A stretch of 64,000 nucleotides of DNA from Micromonospora sp. HNM0581. Lineage in GTDB: Bacteria > Actinomycetota > Actinomycetes > Mycobacteriales > Micromonosporaceae. The DNA lies in assembly GCF_012726175.1 (NCBI RefSeq), contig NZ_JAASAD010000013.1, positions 1-64,000 of the forward strand, given 5' to 3'. Position numbers and translations under genes: made by a program. The notes below the pieces were generated by a model. The model did no database searches and was not told where the DNA came from. It was given only the letters and a program-made list of their open reading frames with translations. Of this stretch, positions 8,997-17,952 are shown in pieces (positions within the stretch are counted from its first letter, which is position 1; the number at the start of each line of letters is the position of its first letter).

Positions 8997-10730
8997 TCAG
9001 AGGGTCTGCACGGTGGCGATGCGTTCTTCGAGTTGTTCGATCGTCGCCTGGGCGCTCGGAGGTCCCCCACAGATCCTGCGCAGCTCGGCGTGGATCTTTC
9101 CGTGGGGCTGGCCGGTACGGTGGTGCTGCGCGGCGACCAGAGCGTTCAGTTGCCGGCGTAGTGCCACCCGCCGCTGGGCGGCGCTCATCGGTGGCGGCGG
9201 TGCGGGCGCGGGTACGGTGGCCGGATCGGTCCGCCGCTCGGTCGCCCGACGTCGCTGGGCGGCGAGTTGTTCTGCCTGCCGCTTGGCGAGCAGCGAGGCC
9301 ACCTGTTCCGAGGTGAGCAGCCCCGGCAGACCCAGGTACTCCTCCTCCTCGGGAGTGCCGGCGTGGGCGGCGGTCCCGAACGAAGCCCCGTCGAAGATCA
9401 CCTGATCCAGCTCCGCCGTGGCGGACAACGCGGCGAAACGCTTCTCCAGTTCACCGCTGGCCTGCTCGTCGCGTTGGGCCCGGTCCAGCAGTTCGTCGTC
9501 GAAACCTTCACGGTCCTTGGGTTTGCCGAGTACGTGGTCCCGCTCGGCTTCCATCTCGCTGGCCAGGCCGAGCAGATGCGGCACGCTGGGCAGGAAGACC
9601 GACGCGGTCTCCCCCGGTCGTCGGGCCCGAACGAAACGCCCGATGGCCTGCGCGAAGTACAACGGGGTGCTGGCACTCGTCGCGTACACACCGACAGCCA
9701 GCCGGGGGATGTCCACGCCTTCGGACACCATCCGCACCGCGACCAGCCACCGTTGCTCGGACGCCGCGAAGTTCGCGATCCGGGCTGAGGCGCCCGCGTC
9801 GTCGGAGAGCACCACCGCTGCCCGCTCTCCCGTCACCTGCTCGATGAGCCTGGCGTACGAGCGGGCCGACTGCTGGTCGCTGGCGATGACGAGCCCACCC
9901 GCGTCGGGCATGCCCGCCTCCCGCAGTACGGTCAGCCTGGCGTCTGCCGCCCGCAGCACCTGCGGCATCCAGTCGCCCGCCGGATCCAGGGCGGTACGCC
10001 AGGCCTGGGCGATCAGATCCTGCGTCATCGGTTCGCCCAACCGGGCCGACAGTTCCTCTCCGGCGTTGGTCCGCCAGCGGGTCTCCCCCGAGTAGGCCAG
10101 GAACAACACCGGCCGCACCACACCGTCACGCAACGCGTCGCTGTAGCCGTACACCGAGTCGGCTCGGGAGCGGAGCAGACCGTCGCCGCCCCGCTCGTAG
10201 CTGACGAACGGGATGGGGTGGTCGTCGGACCGGAACGGGGTGCCGGTGAGCATCAGTCGGCGTACGGCGGGTTCGAAGGCTGCCTTCACTCCGTCGCCCC
10301 AGGTACGCGAGTCTCCGGCGTGGTGAATCTCGTCGAGGATGACCAGGGTCCGCCGGGTCATGGTGCGCCGCCGGTGCACCTGGGGTGCCATCCCGACTTG
10401 GGCGTAGGTGACCACGGCACCGTGGAAGTCGGCCGAGGAGTGCAGGTCCGCGTTGCGGAAGGCGGCGTCGAGCTGGATGCCCACCCGGGCCGCCGCCTCG
10501 GCCCACTGGGTCTTCAGGTGCTCCGTCGGCGCGACCACGGTGACCGCGTCGACGCTGCCGTCGGCGAGCAGTTCGGCGGCGATCCGCAGGGCGAAGGTGG
10601 TCTTTCCGGCGCCAGGGGTGGCGACGGCGGTGAAGTCGTCGGCCCGACGGCGTAGGTACTCCACCAGCGCCTTGCGCTGCCAGGCGCGCAAAGACGGGAA
10701 CGTCTCCAGCACCGGCGTGCGGACTGCCAC
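8997..10730 (-). CDS. DEAD/DEAH box helicase (SF2, XPB/ResIII-like)
   Basis: A 577-residue superfamily 2 helicase. N-terminal ATPase lobe: an aromatic-rich Q-motif-like region (LRAWQRKALVEYL), Walker A ATPGAGKT, DEIH box (LVILDEIHHAGD), motif III LTGTPFRSD. C-terminal lobe: SEGVDIPRLAVG and motif VI QAIGRFVRARRPGE. The last ~130 residues are charged and Ala/Arg-rich and end in a predicted coiled region (TIEQLEERIATVQTL). Similar proteins are widespread in Actinobacteria and are usually annotated only as helicase; a repair role is likely but unproven. GTG start with GGAGAGGAG upstream. Convergent with the DUF7455 gene across the hairpin. Confidence 0.88.
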   Translation of the reverse strand: MAVRTPVLETFPSLRAWQRKALVEYLRRRADDFTAVATPGAGKTTFALRIAAELLADGSVDAVTVVAPTEHLKTQWAEAAARVGIQLDAAFRNADLHSSADFHGAVVTYAQVGMAPQVHRRRTMTRRTLVILDEIHHAGDSRTWGDGVKAAFEPAVRRLMLTGTPFRSDDHPIPFVSYERGGDGLLRSRADSVYGYSDALRDGVVRPVLFLAYSGETRWRTNAGEELSARLGEPMTQDLIAQAWRTALDPAGDWMPQVLRAADARLTVLREAGMPDAGGLVIASDQQSARSYARLIEQVTGERAAVVLSDDAGASARIANFAASEQRWLVAVRMVSEGVDIPRLAVGVYATSASTPLYFAQAIGRFVRARRPGETASVFLPSVPHLLGLASEMEAERDHVLGKPKDREGFDDELLDRAQRDEQASGELEKRFAALSATAELDQVIFDGASFGTAAHAGTPEEEEYLGLPGLLTSEQVASLLAKRQAEQLAAQRRRATERRTDPATVPAPAPPPPMSAAQRRVALRRQLNALVAAQHHRTGQPHGKIHAELRRICGGPPSAQATIEQLEERIATVQTL

Positions 10731-11092
10731 GCGTTCGCTCCTCTCCGGCCACCCGGGATGGCCCGGCCACAGGCCCGGACCGGGGGCCGGGGGCGCGGCG
10801 GTCGCCGCACGAAAATGCCTCCGCGCAGCCGAGCGGCGAAGGCCGACTCAGCATAACCAGCGACCGCCGTGCCGCCCACGCGACGCCACACCCGTCGCGG
10901 GGATGCCGCCGGCCGGTTCCGCCGCCGGGGTACGGCGACGAGACCGTCGACCGTCGAAGAGGTCGAGCCGCTGGGGTACCGCCGCGCATACGCCGGGGGC
11001 GGGGAAGACCACGACTCCGCCAGGTCAGCCGAGACCTGGGCGGTGGAGGTGGTCACCGCCGCAGGTCAGGCGAGCGACCGGGTGGGAACGCT
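10731..11092. other. Gene-free gap between DUF3039 and helicase genes
   Basis: 362 bases upstream of the leftward helicase and downstream of the leftward DUF3039 gene. Frames are open on both strands but have Arg/Pro/Ser-rich, family-less translations. I see a local inverted repeat around 10753-10770 (CCGGGatggCCCGG) but nothing decisive. It presumably holds the helicase promoter. Confidence 0.4.
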
Positions 11093-11311
11093 TCACTCGC
11101 GGTACGAGTCGTAGATCTCCTTGCACTTCGGGCAGACCGGCGAACCCGGTTTGGGTGTCTTCGTCACCGGGAAGGTTTCCCCGCACAGCGCCACGACGAA
11201 GGTGCCCATGACGGCACTTTCAGCGATCTTCTCTTTCCGGACGTAGTGGAACATCTCCGGACCAGTGTCGGCGTCCTTCAGCTCGGGACGTTCGAGGACC
11301 TGTGTAGTCAC
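11093..11311 (-). CDS. DUF3039 protein
   Basis: A 72-residue actinobacterial DUF3039 protein. It contains EMFHYVRKEKI and a C-terminal zinc-ribbon-like pair (VVALCGETFPV, then GSPVCPKCKEIYDSYR), so a small metal-binding protein is likely. No function is established. The GTG at 11311 follows GGAGG by seven bases; an ATG seven codons upstream has no such signal. Divergent from psuG with about 88 bases between starts. Confidence 0.85.
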   Translation of the reverse strand: MTTQVLERPELKDADTGPEMFHYVRKEKIAESAVMGTFVVALCGETFPVTKTPKPGSPVCPKCKEIYDSYRE

Positions 11312-11399
11312 GTCTGCACCTCCGACCGACAAGTCTGGCAGGTCACCCTCAGCCGGTCCACCTGAGGTGACCCGCTCGTTGGGCGTACGGTGAGCGGTT

Positions 11400-12335
11400 G
11401 TGACGGACTTTCATCTTCGCTACGGCACCGAGGTGGCCCAGGCACTGCGCGAGCAGGGTCCGGTGGTCGCCCTGGAGAGCACTATCGTCTCGCACGGACT
11501 ACCCCGACCGGACAATCTCCGAGTGGCCCGGCAGATCGAACAAGCCGTCCGGGACGCCGGCGCGGTACCGGCCACCATCGGCATGATCGCCGGCGAACTG
11601 GTGGTCGGTCTCGACGACACCGAACTGACCCGGCTGGCCACCGCCGACGGGGTGACCAAACTCTCCGTACGCGACCTCGCTCCGGCAGCCGCCACCGGAG
11701 CGGACGGAGCGACCACCGTGGCCGCGACCAGTGCGGTGGCGGCCACGGCGGGAATCGGCCTGTTCGCCACCGGCGGGCTCGGCGGGGTGCACCGAGAGGC
11801 AGCGCAGACCTTCGACGAGTCCGCCGACCTGGTCACCCTGGCGCGTACACCGATCGCGGTGGTCTGTGCCGGGGTCAAGTCGATCCTCGACGTGGGCGCC
11901 ACCCTGGAACGGTTGGAGACCCTCGGCGTGTCCGTGGTCGGCTACCGGTCCCGCCGCTTCCCCGGCTTCTTCGTCACCGACAGCGGCTTCGACCTCGACT
12001 GGTCGGTCGACTCCCCCGAGCGGGTCGCCGACGTGCTGGCCGCCCGCGGGCAGCACCGGGCACACCACGGTGGGCTGATCGTCGCCAACCCGCTACCAAC
12101 CGACGAACAGCTCGATCCGGACCTGCACGACCGTACGCTCACCGAGGGCCTCGCCCTGCTGGAACGCGACGGGGTCACCGGTAAGGCCGTCACGCCGTAC
12201 CTGCTGTCCCACTTCCATTCGGCGACCCAGGGCGCCAGCCTCGCGGTGAACGTCCGGATCATCCTGCGTAACGCGGACCTGGCCGCCCGGATCGCGGTCG
12301 CCGCCGCCCGGCGTCACGCCGTTGCGTCGACGTGA
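11400..12335 (+). CDS. psuG: Pseudouridine-5'-phosphate glycosidase
   Basis: Cleaves pseudouridine 5'-phosphate reversibly to uracil and ribose 5-phosphate, the second step in recycling pseudouridine from degraded RNA. The 311-residue length and the signatures ALESTIVSHGLPRPDN (conserved Glu and the ESTI pattern), TIGMIAGELVVGL, FATGGLGGVHR and GVKSILDVGATLERLETLGV match the PsuG/IndA family throughout. GTG start. The next gene, a sugar-kinase-family member, overlaps by four bases, matching the psuG-psuK pair. Confidence 0.93.
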   Translation: MTDFHLRYGTEVAQALREQGPVVALESTIVSHGLPRPDNLRVARQIEQAVRDAGAVPATIGMIAGELVVGLDDTELTRLATADGVTKLSVRDLAPAAATGADGATTVAATSAVAATAGIGLFATGGLGGVHREAAQTFDESADLVTLARTPIAVVCAGVKSILDVGATLERLETLGVSVVGYRSRRFPGFFVTDSGFDLDWSVDSPERVADVLAARGQHRAHHGGLIVANPLPTDEQLDPDLHDRTLTEGLALLERDGVTGKAVTPYLLSHFHSATQGASLAVNVRIILRNADLAARIAVAAARRHAVAST

Positions 12336-13273
12336 CCGAAACCGGGACCGGCGACGCGTCGCGTCGCGCAGGCAACGGCACCTCCGGCCGCGTCCTGGTC
12401 GTCGGTGACGTGGTCACGGACGTGGTGGCGGTGCTCTCCGGCCCGCTGGCGCCCGGCTCCGACACCCCGGCGGCGATCAGGTCCACCGGGGGCGGACAGG
12501 CGGCCAACACCGCCTCCTGGCTGGCTGCCCAAGGCGTACCGGTGACCCTCGTCGGCGCCGTCGGTGACGACGACGCCGGCCGTGACCGGGTGGCCGAACT
12601 GGTCGCCGCCGGGGTGGACTGTGTGGTGCAGCGGGTCGCCGGGTCCGCCACCGGCACGGTCATCGTGCTGACGGCGGGCAACGAACGCACGATGATCACC
12701 GAGCGGGGGGCGAACGCCCGGCTGCGTCCCGACCACGTGGACGCGGCGTTGGCCGATGCGCCGGACGCGACGCATCTGCACCTGTCCGGGTACGCCCTGC
12801 TGGACGCGGACTCACGGCCGGCCGGGCGGCGAGCGCTGGCTGGCGCCCGGGAACACGGCCTCACCACGAGTGTCGACGCGGCCTCTGCGGCACCGCTGCG
12901 GGCGGTCGGGCCGGCGACCTTCCTGAACTGGGTACGCGACGTCGACCTGCTGCTGGTCAACGTCGACGAGGCGACAGTGCTGGCCGGTGCGATGGAACCG
13001 GCGGCGCAGGGCAGGGCGCTTGCCGCGGTGGCCCGCCGGGTGGTGGTCAAGTGCGGCGGTGCCGGCGCGGTCTGGGCCGACCGGAACGCCACGGTCGTCA
13101 CCTCGTCGGCACGTCGGGTGGCGGTGCGGGATGTGACCGGAGCGGGCGACGCCTTCGCGGCGGGCCTGCTACGCGCCTGGCTGGCCGGGGCGACATGCGA
13201 TGCCGCCCTGGCCCGGGCCGCTGGCCTCGGTGCCGCAGCCGTGGCGCAGGTCGGTGCCCGCCCGGCAGGGTGA
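12332..13273 (+). CDS. psuK: PfkB-family kinase, likely pseudouridine kinase
   Basis: About 313 residues of the ribokinase/PfkB family. It shows RVLVVGDVVTDVV at the start, the Gly-rich substrate loop TGGGQAANTASWLAAQG and the C-terminal DVTGAGDAFAAGLLRAWL with the catalytic Asp. Sequence alone fits several sugar or nucleoside kinases. The GTGA overlap with psuG makes pseudouridine phosphorylation, the step before PsuG, the best call. Together the two genes would turn pseudouridine into uracil and ribose 5-phosphate. Confidence 0.85.
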   Translation: MTETGTGDASRRAGNGTSGRVLVVGDVVTDVVAVLSGPLAPGSDTPAAIRSTGGGQAANTASWLAAQGVPVTLVGAVGDDDAGRDRVAELVAAGVDCVVQRVAGSATGTVIVLTAGNERTMITERGANARLRPDHVDAALADAPDATHLHLSGYALLDADSRPAGRRALAGAREHGLTTSVDAASAAPLRAVGPATFLNWVRDVDLLLVNVDEATVLAGAMEPAAQGRALAAVARRVVVKCGGAGAVWADRNATVVTSSARRVAVRDVTGAGDAFAAGLLRAWLAGATCDAALARAAGLGAAAVAQVGARPAG

Positions 13274-13289
13274 CCGCCGCTCCGGTGGA

Positions 13290-13652
13290 TCAGGGCTCCG
13301 CGTCGATGATCTTGTGCGGTCGCTCCTCGGCGGCCACGCTCATCGGCGGCGGCGCCGCCTCGGTGGCCGAGCGCGACGAGAAGCGGTTGGCCAAGCGGTG
13401 GTGCTCCTTGGGCGGCCGGTCGTTCGCCAGCAACACCGCGAGCCACGGGATGAGAACCATTCCCAGCGCGACCAGAGGCAGCCAGAGCCAGAGCAGCGGT
13501 GCCTGCACGCCGACCAGGATCGCGCCGAGGATCACACAGACGACGCGGACACCCATCATCACGACGTAACGCCGCTGCCGGCTGGTCAGTTGATCATTCT
13601 GGCTGCGCGCGGCGTCGGTAATGAGAATCGGCTGATAAGCCTGCCGCTTCAC
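13290..13652 (-). CDS. DUF3099 membrane protein
   Basis: A 120-residue two-helix membrane protein of DUF3099. The family pattern PILITDAARSQNDQLTSRQ precedes two hydrophobic helices (about residues 33-76), followed by a polar tail. The GTG at 13652 is preceded by GGAGGAGGTGAG; a longer start at 13757 adds 35 residues lacking family similarity. Convergent with psuK with only 16 bases between stops. Function unknown; conserved in Actinobacteria. Confidence 0.8.
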   Translation of the reverse strand: MKRQAYQPILITDAARSQNDQLTSRQRRYVVMMGVRVVCVILGAILVGVQAPLLWLWLPLVALGMVLIPWLAVLLANDRPPKEHHRLANRFSSRSATEAAPPPMSVAAEERPHKIIDAEP

Positions 13653-13774
13653 CCGTCTCACCTCCTCCGGGGGTCGGATTCCCATCCTGCCACCGCAACC
13701 GGGCGGGCGACGAGGTTCGTGACCACGGGCTTCGTCACGCAGGGTGCGCTGGGCCACCTGGGCTGACAGCCCGG

Positions 13775-14356
13775 TCAGTCTCCGCTCGCACCAGACTTCG
13801 CTGCCGCCTTCATCTGCTGCTTGTAATCCCGTACGAGGCGAAGCGACTCGGCATCGGTCACATCGGCGACGGACCGGTGAGCACCCGCATCACCGTAGTG
13901 TCCGGCCGCCTCCCGCCACCCCGGCGGCTGCACCCCGAACCGTTTACCGAGCAGCGCAAGGAAGATCTGGGCCTTCTGCCGACCGAATCCGGGCAGAGCG
14001 GTGAGCCGCCCAAGCAGATCACCGCCGTCGGTCGGGTCCGCCCAGAGCTGGGCGGCATCACCGTGGTAGCGCTCGACCAGCACTCGGCACACCTCCTGCA
14101 CCCGGGCCGCCATCGCCTTGGGAAAGCGGTGCAGCGCAGGTGGCTGCGCGAAGACGCCCACCAGGGCCTCCGGGTCGAAGCCGGCGAGCTCTGCGGCGTC
14201 CAGATCGTGTCCGAGCCGCTGAGCCAGCACGTACGGTGAGGAGAATGCCTTCTCCATCGGAACCTGCTGGTCGAGAACCATGCCGATCAACAGGGCCAAG
14301 GGATCGCGGGTCAGGAGCCGGTTCGCCTCCGGGTCAATGGGCAGTGCGAGCGTCAT
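13775..14356 (-). CDS. HhH-GPD-type base excision repair protein
   Basis: A 193-residue member of the HhH-GPD superfamily. The early LLIGMVLDQQVPMEKAF matches the DNA-glycosylase-like start of the actinobacterial branch, and the helix-hairpin-helix is LPGFGRQKAQIFLALLG (about residues 120-136). The catalytic Asp expected in the GPD loop is not obvious to me: ADVTDAESLRLVRDYK near the C-terminus is the nearest acidic segment, so enzymatic activity should be treated as unproven. These proteins are commonly annotated as a putative DNA glycosylase. I start at the second ATG (14356). Confidence 0.8.
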   Translation of the reverse strand: MTLALPIDPEANRLLTRDPLALLIGMVLDQQVPMEKAFSSPYVLAQRLGHDLDAAELAGFDPEALVGVFAQPPALHRFPKAMAARVQEVCRVLVERYHGDAAQLWADPTDGGDLLGRLTALPGFGRQKAQIFLALLGKRFGVQPPGWREAAGHYGDAGAHRSVADVTDAESLRLVRDYKQQMKAAAKSGASGD

Positions 14357-14487
14357 GCCCACATCCTGCCCTCACCCGGCGTCGGGGCGGGCGCCGACAC
14401 CCATCCCGGGGTTGTCCGTCCGGGCACGGCGCGAGCTGCTGCCTGACGCGCCGGCACCGCTTTGGGCCGCCGACGCGCGACACGACA

Positions 14488-14523
14488 CGGCCCGGCGGTC
14501 GGTTGGTGCCGTCCGCCGGGCCG
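14488..14523 (-). terminator. Hairpin terminator of the subtilase gene
   Basis: 11-bp perfect arms (CGGCCCGGCGG at 14488-14498; complement at 14513-14523), extended inside by a further CGG/CCG pairing after a single T-T mismatch, leaving a 6-base loop. It lies 17 bases beyond the stop of the leftward protease gene. Confidence 0.75.
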
Positions 14524-14539
14524 ATCGATCAGTCGGGGG

Positions 14540-15760
14540 TCAGTTGACCACGAACAGCAGGCGGTTCGGCGAGCCGGTGCCCGCGCTGGTCACCACGCCG
14601 GTGGTGGCGTTGTTGATCAGGTAGCTCTTGACCTGCGCCGGCGTGTAGGACGGGTTGGCGCCCAGCACCACAGCGGCTGCGCCCGCCACGTGTGGCGAGG
14701 CCATCGAGGTGCCGCTGAGCGTGCTGGTGGCGCTGTTGCTCGTGTGGTACGCGGACAGCACGCTGGAGCCCGGCGCGAAGATGTGTACGCAGGAGCCGTA
14801 GTTGGAGAAGGAGGAGCGGGCGTCGGTGCTGGTGGTCGAGCCGACAGTGATCGCGGTCGAGGTCCGGGCCGGCGAGTAGTTGCAGGCGTTGGCGTTCGAG
14901 TTTCCCGCTGCGACCGCGTAGCTGACACCGGAGGCGATCGAGTTGGCCACGGCGTTGTCGATGGAGGTGCTGGCGCCGCCACCCAGGCTCATGTTCGCCA
15001 CGGCCGGCTTGACCGCGTTGGCGGTCACCCAGTTCACGCCGTTGACCACGCTGGTCGTGGTGCCGCCACCGGAGCAGTTGAGCACCTTCACCGCGACCAG
15101 ACTTACGCCCTTGGCCACACCGTAGGTCGAACCACCGACGGTGCCGGCGACGTGGGTGCCGTGACCGTTGCAGTCGGTGTTGTTCCTGTCCACCGTGTTG
15201 GTGCCCCAGGTGGCCCGGCCGCCGAACTGGGTGTGGGTGGTCCGGATGCCGGTGTCGATGATGTACGCCCGTACGTTCGAAGCGGTGTTCGGGTAGGTGA
15301 AGGTACCGCTGAGCGGTCGGTTCCGCTGGTCGATGCGGTCCAGACCCCAGGTCGGGTTGGTCTGGGTGGCCTCGATCGAGATGGCTTGGTCCTGCTCCAC
15401 GTAGGCCACGGCCGGGTTGGCCGCGAGCCGGGCCGCCTGGGTGGCGGTCATCTTGGCCGCGAAGCCGGTCAGCGCGGCACTGTAGGTGTCGGAGACGCTG
15501 CCTCCGTACCTCTTGACCAGGGCGGTCGCCCGGTTCGGTACGGCCGATCGGGCCGTCGACGAACCAGCGACACCGACGGCGTCGGCGCGCAGGACAACCA
15601 GGTAACTACCGCTTACCGCGTTCGACGCGCCGGCGTGACGGATCTCGCCGGTGGGTGCGGCGACCGCCGCGGTGGTGCCGGCCGCCGAGACGGCCGCCGC
15701 GGTGGCGACGACGGCGAGCGCCCGGATGAGCTGCCGCCGCGCGGTGGACCCTGAGGACAT
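14540..15760 (-). CDS. Secreted S8 family serine protease (subtilase, proteinase K-like)
   Basis: A 406-residue exported pre-pro-protease. The signal peptide (basic ARRQLIRAL, hydrophobic Ala/Val core, cleavage near AVAA) covers about residues 1-35. The I9 inhibitor propeptide (GSYLVVLRAD through AYVEQDQAISIE) covers about 48-127. The catalytic domain begins near TNPTWGLDRIDQR. The triad is Asp in AYIIDTGI, His in NGHGTHVAGTV and Ser in LSGTSMASPHVAG; the oxyanion Asn lies in AVAAGNSNANAC. Two Cys-containing segments suggest disulfides. No C-terminal carbohydrate-binding or P-domain is present. A monocistronic gene with its own terminator, probably for extracellular protein degradation. Confidence 0.93.
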   Translation of the reverse strand: MSSGSTARRQLIRALAVVATAAAVSAAGTTAAVAAPTGEIRHAGASNAVSGSYLVVLRADAVGVAGSSTARSAVPNRATALVKRYGGSVSDTYSAALTGFAAKMTATQAARLAANPAVAYVEQDQAISIEATQTNPTWGLDRIDQRNRPLSGTFTYPNTASNVRAYIIDTGIRTTHTQFGGRATWGTNTVDRNNTDCNGHGTHVAGTVGGSTYGVAKGVSLVAVKVLNCSGGGTTTSVVNGVNWVTANAVKPAVANMSLGGGASTSIDNAVANSIASGVSYAVAAGNSNANACNYSPARTSTAITVGSTTSTDARSSFSNYGSCVHIFAPGSSVLSAYHTSNSATSTLSGTSMASPHVAGAAAVVLGANPSYTPAQVKSYLINNATTGVVTSAGTGSPNRLLFVVN

Positions 15761-15936
15761 CGTGCCTCCCTTACCTGGGCGGCCGACCGGGCTTCTGGCC
15801 GGTTGGTCCGCACCCTGGACTGAGTTGGCATGAGACTAACGGTAGATCGATGGATATAACAAAGATTTCCTTCGATTGATTGGCAATGTCACGGCCAGTG
15901 GTCCACGAAGCCGGTGCCACCAGGCAGGATGATGGT

Positions 15937-17421
15937 GTGGACGGACACGACATGCTGCTCTCCCCCGCCGGGGTCGAAGCCCTGCGGACCGCGTTGACCC
16001 GGGCCGCCTTCACCGCCAACGGCATCGCCGAACGGCTCGGCGCCCAGGCCACCGGTGGGGCTGCCCGCAACGACTTCCGGGCCGCGCTGCGCGCCACCAC
16101 CGACCAGGATCCACTCGCCACCCTGATCCGGATCTTCATCTGCGAACAGACCGAGCCGGAGGCCGCCGTCGCCGCCGCGCTGGCTCCGCTGCCACTCGCC
16201 GACGCACTCGACGCCGGACTTGTCGAACGACACGGCGACGGGCTGCGGATGGGACTGGATCTGGAGCCGTACGGCGACGACTGGTGGGTTCTCGCGGACG
16301 TGCCGGCCAGCGCTCGACCAGGCCGCCCGCTACACGCCGAACACGTGCTCGGCATCGGCGGCGCCACCCAGACGATGATCGGGGCAGCCGTACGGCGACC
16401 GGTGGACAGCGCACTGGACCTGGGTACCGGCTCGGGCGTACAGGCACTGCACCTGGGCACCCATGCCCGCCGGGTCACCGCCACCGACGTGTCCCGCCGG
16501 GCGTTGCGCTTCGCCGCCACCACCGCCGCCCTCAACGGCCAGGACTGGGAACTGCTACACGGTGACCTGGTGGCTCCGGTAGCCGGCCGGCGTTTCGACC
16601 TCGTGGTGAGCAACCCGCCCTTCGTGGTCGGACCGGGCACCACCACCCACGTCTACCGCGACTCCGGTCGGGTCGGCGACACGATCGGTGCCGAACTGGC
16701 CGCCGCCGCCACGGGCCTGCTCACCGAGGGCGGCACCATGCAGTACCTCGCGAACTGGGTACACGTGGCCGGTGAGGACTGGGACGAGCGGGTCGCCGGC
16801 TGGTTCACCGGCACCGGCCTGGACGCCTGGGTCGTCCAGCGTGAGGTCGCCGACCCGATGGCGTACGTCAACCTGTGGCTCACCGACGTCGGGGAGGCCA
16901 CGGACCCGCAGCGAATGGCCGACTGGCTCGACTGGTTCGACGCGCACAAGGTCGAGGCGATCGGTTTCGGCATCGTCTCGCTGCGTCGAAGCGGCCACGA
17001 CGACCCGGTGCTGCGGGTGGAGGATCTGCGCCAGCGGGTGCAGCCACCGATGGGTGATCGGATCGCCGACTGGTTCGACCGGCAGGACTGGCTGCGACGA
17101 TACGACACCGAGGGCCTGCTTGCCGCGCGTTACCGCGCCGCCGACGGGCTCCAGCTGCACCAGGAGGCGACGATGAGCTCCGACGGCTGGAGCGTGGACC
17201 GGCAGGTCCTCGCCCTGCGCGACGGGCTGCGCTGGAGCGAGGAGATCGACCCGCTGGTACTGGCCCTGGTGGGCGGGTCCGACGGGCGGTTGCCGCTGCG
17301 GGACCAGTTGGCGTTGCTCGCCGTCGCCCACGACGTCACCACCGGGGAGTTGGCCGAAGCCGCCGGTCCGATCGTGGCGCATCTGGTGGAACGGGGCTTC
17401 CTCACGCCGGTGGTCGGCTGA
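15937..17421 (+). CDS. Class I SAM-dependent methyltransferase with DUF7059-like N-terminus
   Basis: About 494 residues. The central methyltransferase domain shows motif I SALDLGTGSGVQALHL and motif IV VVSNPPFVVGPG; an NPPF motif marks methylation of a nitrogen in glutamine, adenine or guanine. The N-terminal ~130 residues and C-terminal ~180 residues (including a winged-helix-like end) are typical of an actinobacterial family whose substrate is unknown. Start uncertain: I favour the GTG at 15937, but an ATG at 15952 is possible and the frame stays open to 15880. One-base TGATG overlap with dtd, so the pair is probably co-translated; this suggests, but does not prove, a translation-related substrate. 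Confidence 0.8.
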   Translation: MDGHDMLLSPAGVEALRTALTRAAFTANGIAERLGAQATGGAARNDFRAALRATTDQDPLATLIRIFICEQTEPEAAVAAALAPLPLADALDAGLVERHGDGLRMGLDLEPYGDDWWVLADVPASARPGRPLHAEHVLGIGGATQTMIGAAVRRPVDSALDLGTGSGVQALHLGTHARRVTATDVSRRALRFAATTAALNGQDWELLHGDLVAPVAGRRFDLVVSNPPFVVGPGTTTHVYRDSGRVGDTIGAELAAAATGLLTEGGTMQYLANWVHVAGEDWDERVAGWFTGTGLDAWVVQREVADPMAYVNLWLTDVGEATDPQRMADWLDWFDAHKVEAIGFGIVSLRRSGHDDPVLRVEDLRQRVQPPMGDRIADWFDRQDWLRRYDTEGLLAARYRAADGLQLHQEATMSSDGWSVDRQVLALRDGLRWSEEIDPLVLALVGGSDGRLPLRDQLALLAVAHDVTTGELAEAAGPIVAHLVERGFLTPVVG

Positions 17422-17843
17422 TGCGGGCGGTGGTGCAGACCGTCGACCGGGCCAGCGTCACCGTCGACGGCGAGGTGGTCGGCGCGGTCCGCGACGGACT
17501 GCTGGTGCTGCTCGGTGTCACCCACACCGACACCCCGGAGACCGCCCGGACAATGGCCCGCAAGGTGTACGAGTTGCGCATCCTGGATGATGAGCGGTCG
17601 GCAGCGGAGGTGGCTGCGCCGATCCTCGTGGTCAGCCAGTTCACCCTCTACGGTGATGCCCGCAAGGGCCGCCGACCGACCTGGACCGCAGCGGCCCCCG
17701 CCGATGTGGCGGAGCCGCTCGTCGACGAGATGGTCCGGGCGCTACGCGAGCGCGGCGCAGCTGTCGAGACCGGCCGGTTCCGCACACACATGCTCGTCGA
17801 GAGCGTGAACGTCGGCCCCCGGACCATCCTCCTCGACCTCTAG
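17421..17843 (+). CDS. dtd: D-aminoacyl-tRNA deacylase
   Basis: A 140-residue member of the Dtd family, which hydrolyses D-amino acids (and Gly mis-charged on tRNA-Ala) from tRNA, acting as a chiral proofreading enzyme. The start MRAVVQTVDRASVTVDGEVVG and the signature SQFTLYGDARKGRRPTW are intact. In the C-terminal loop, where canonical Dtd has a Gly-cisPro motif, this protein reads NVGPRTILLDL, so the GP pair is kept. Usual length. Its ATG overlaps the stop of the methyltransferase. Confidence 0.94.
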   Translation: MRAVVQTVDRASVTVDGEVVGAVRDGLLVLLGVTHTDTPETARTMARKVYELRILDDERSAAEVAAPILVVSQFTLYGDARKGRRPTWTAAAPADVAEPLVDEMVRALRERGAAVETGRFRTHMLVESVNVGPRTILLDL

Positions 17844-17952
17844 CGCAACCACTGGTCGCACGCCTCACTCGAAGCCCCTGCGGTGCCAACCCCGACGCAA
17901 CTGAAGGGTGCGGCTCCGCAACTGCCGCCGGGACACGGCGCGGGACCGCAGT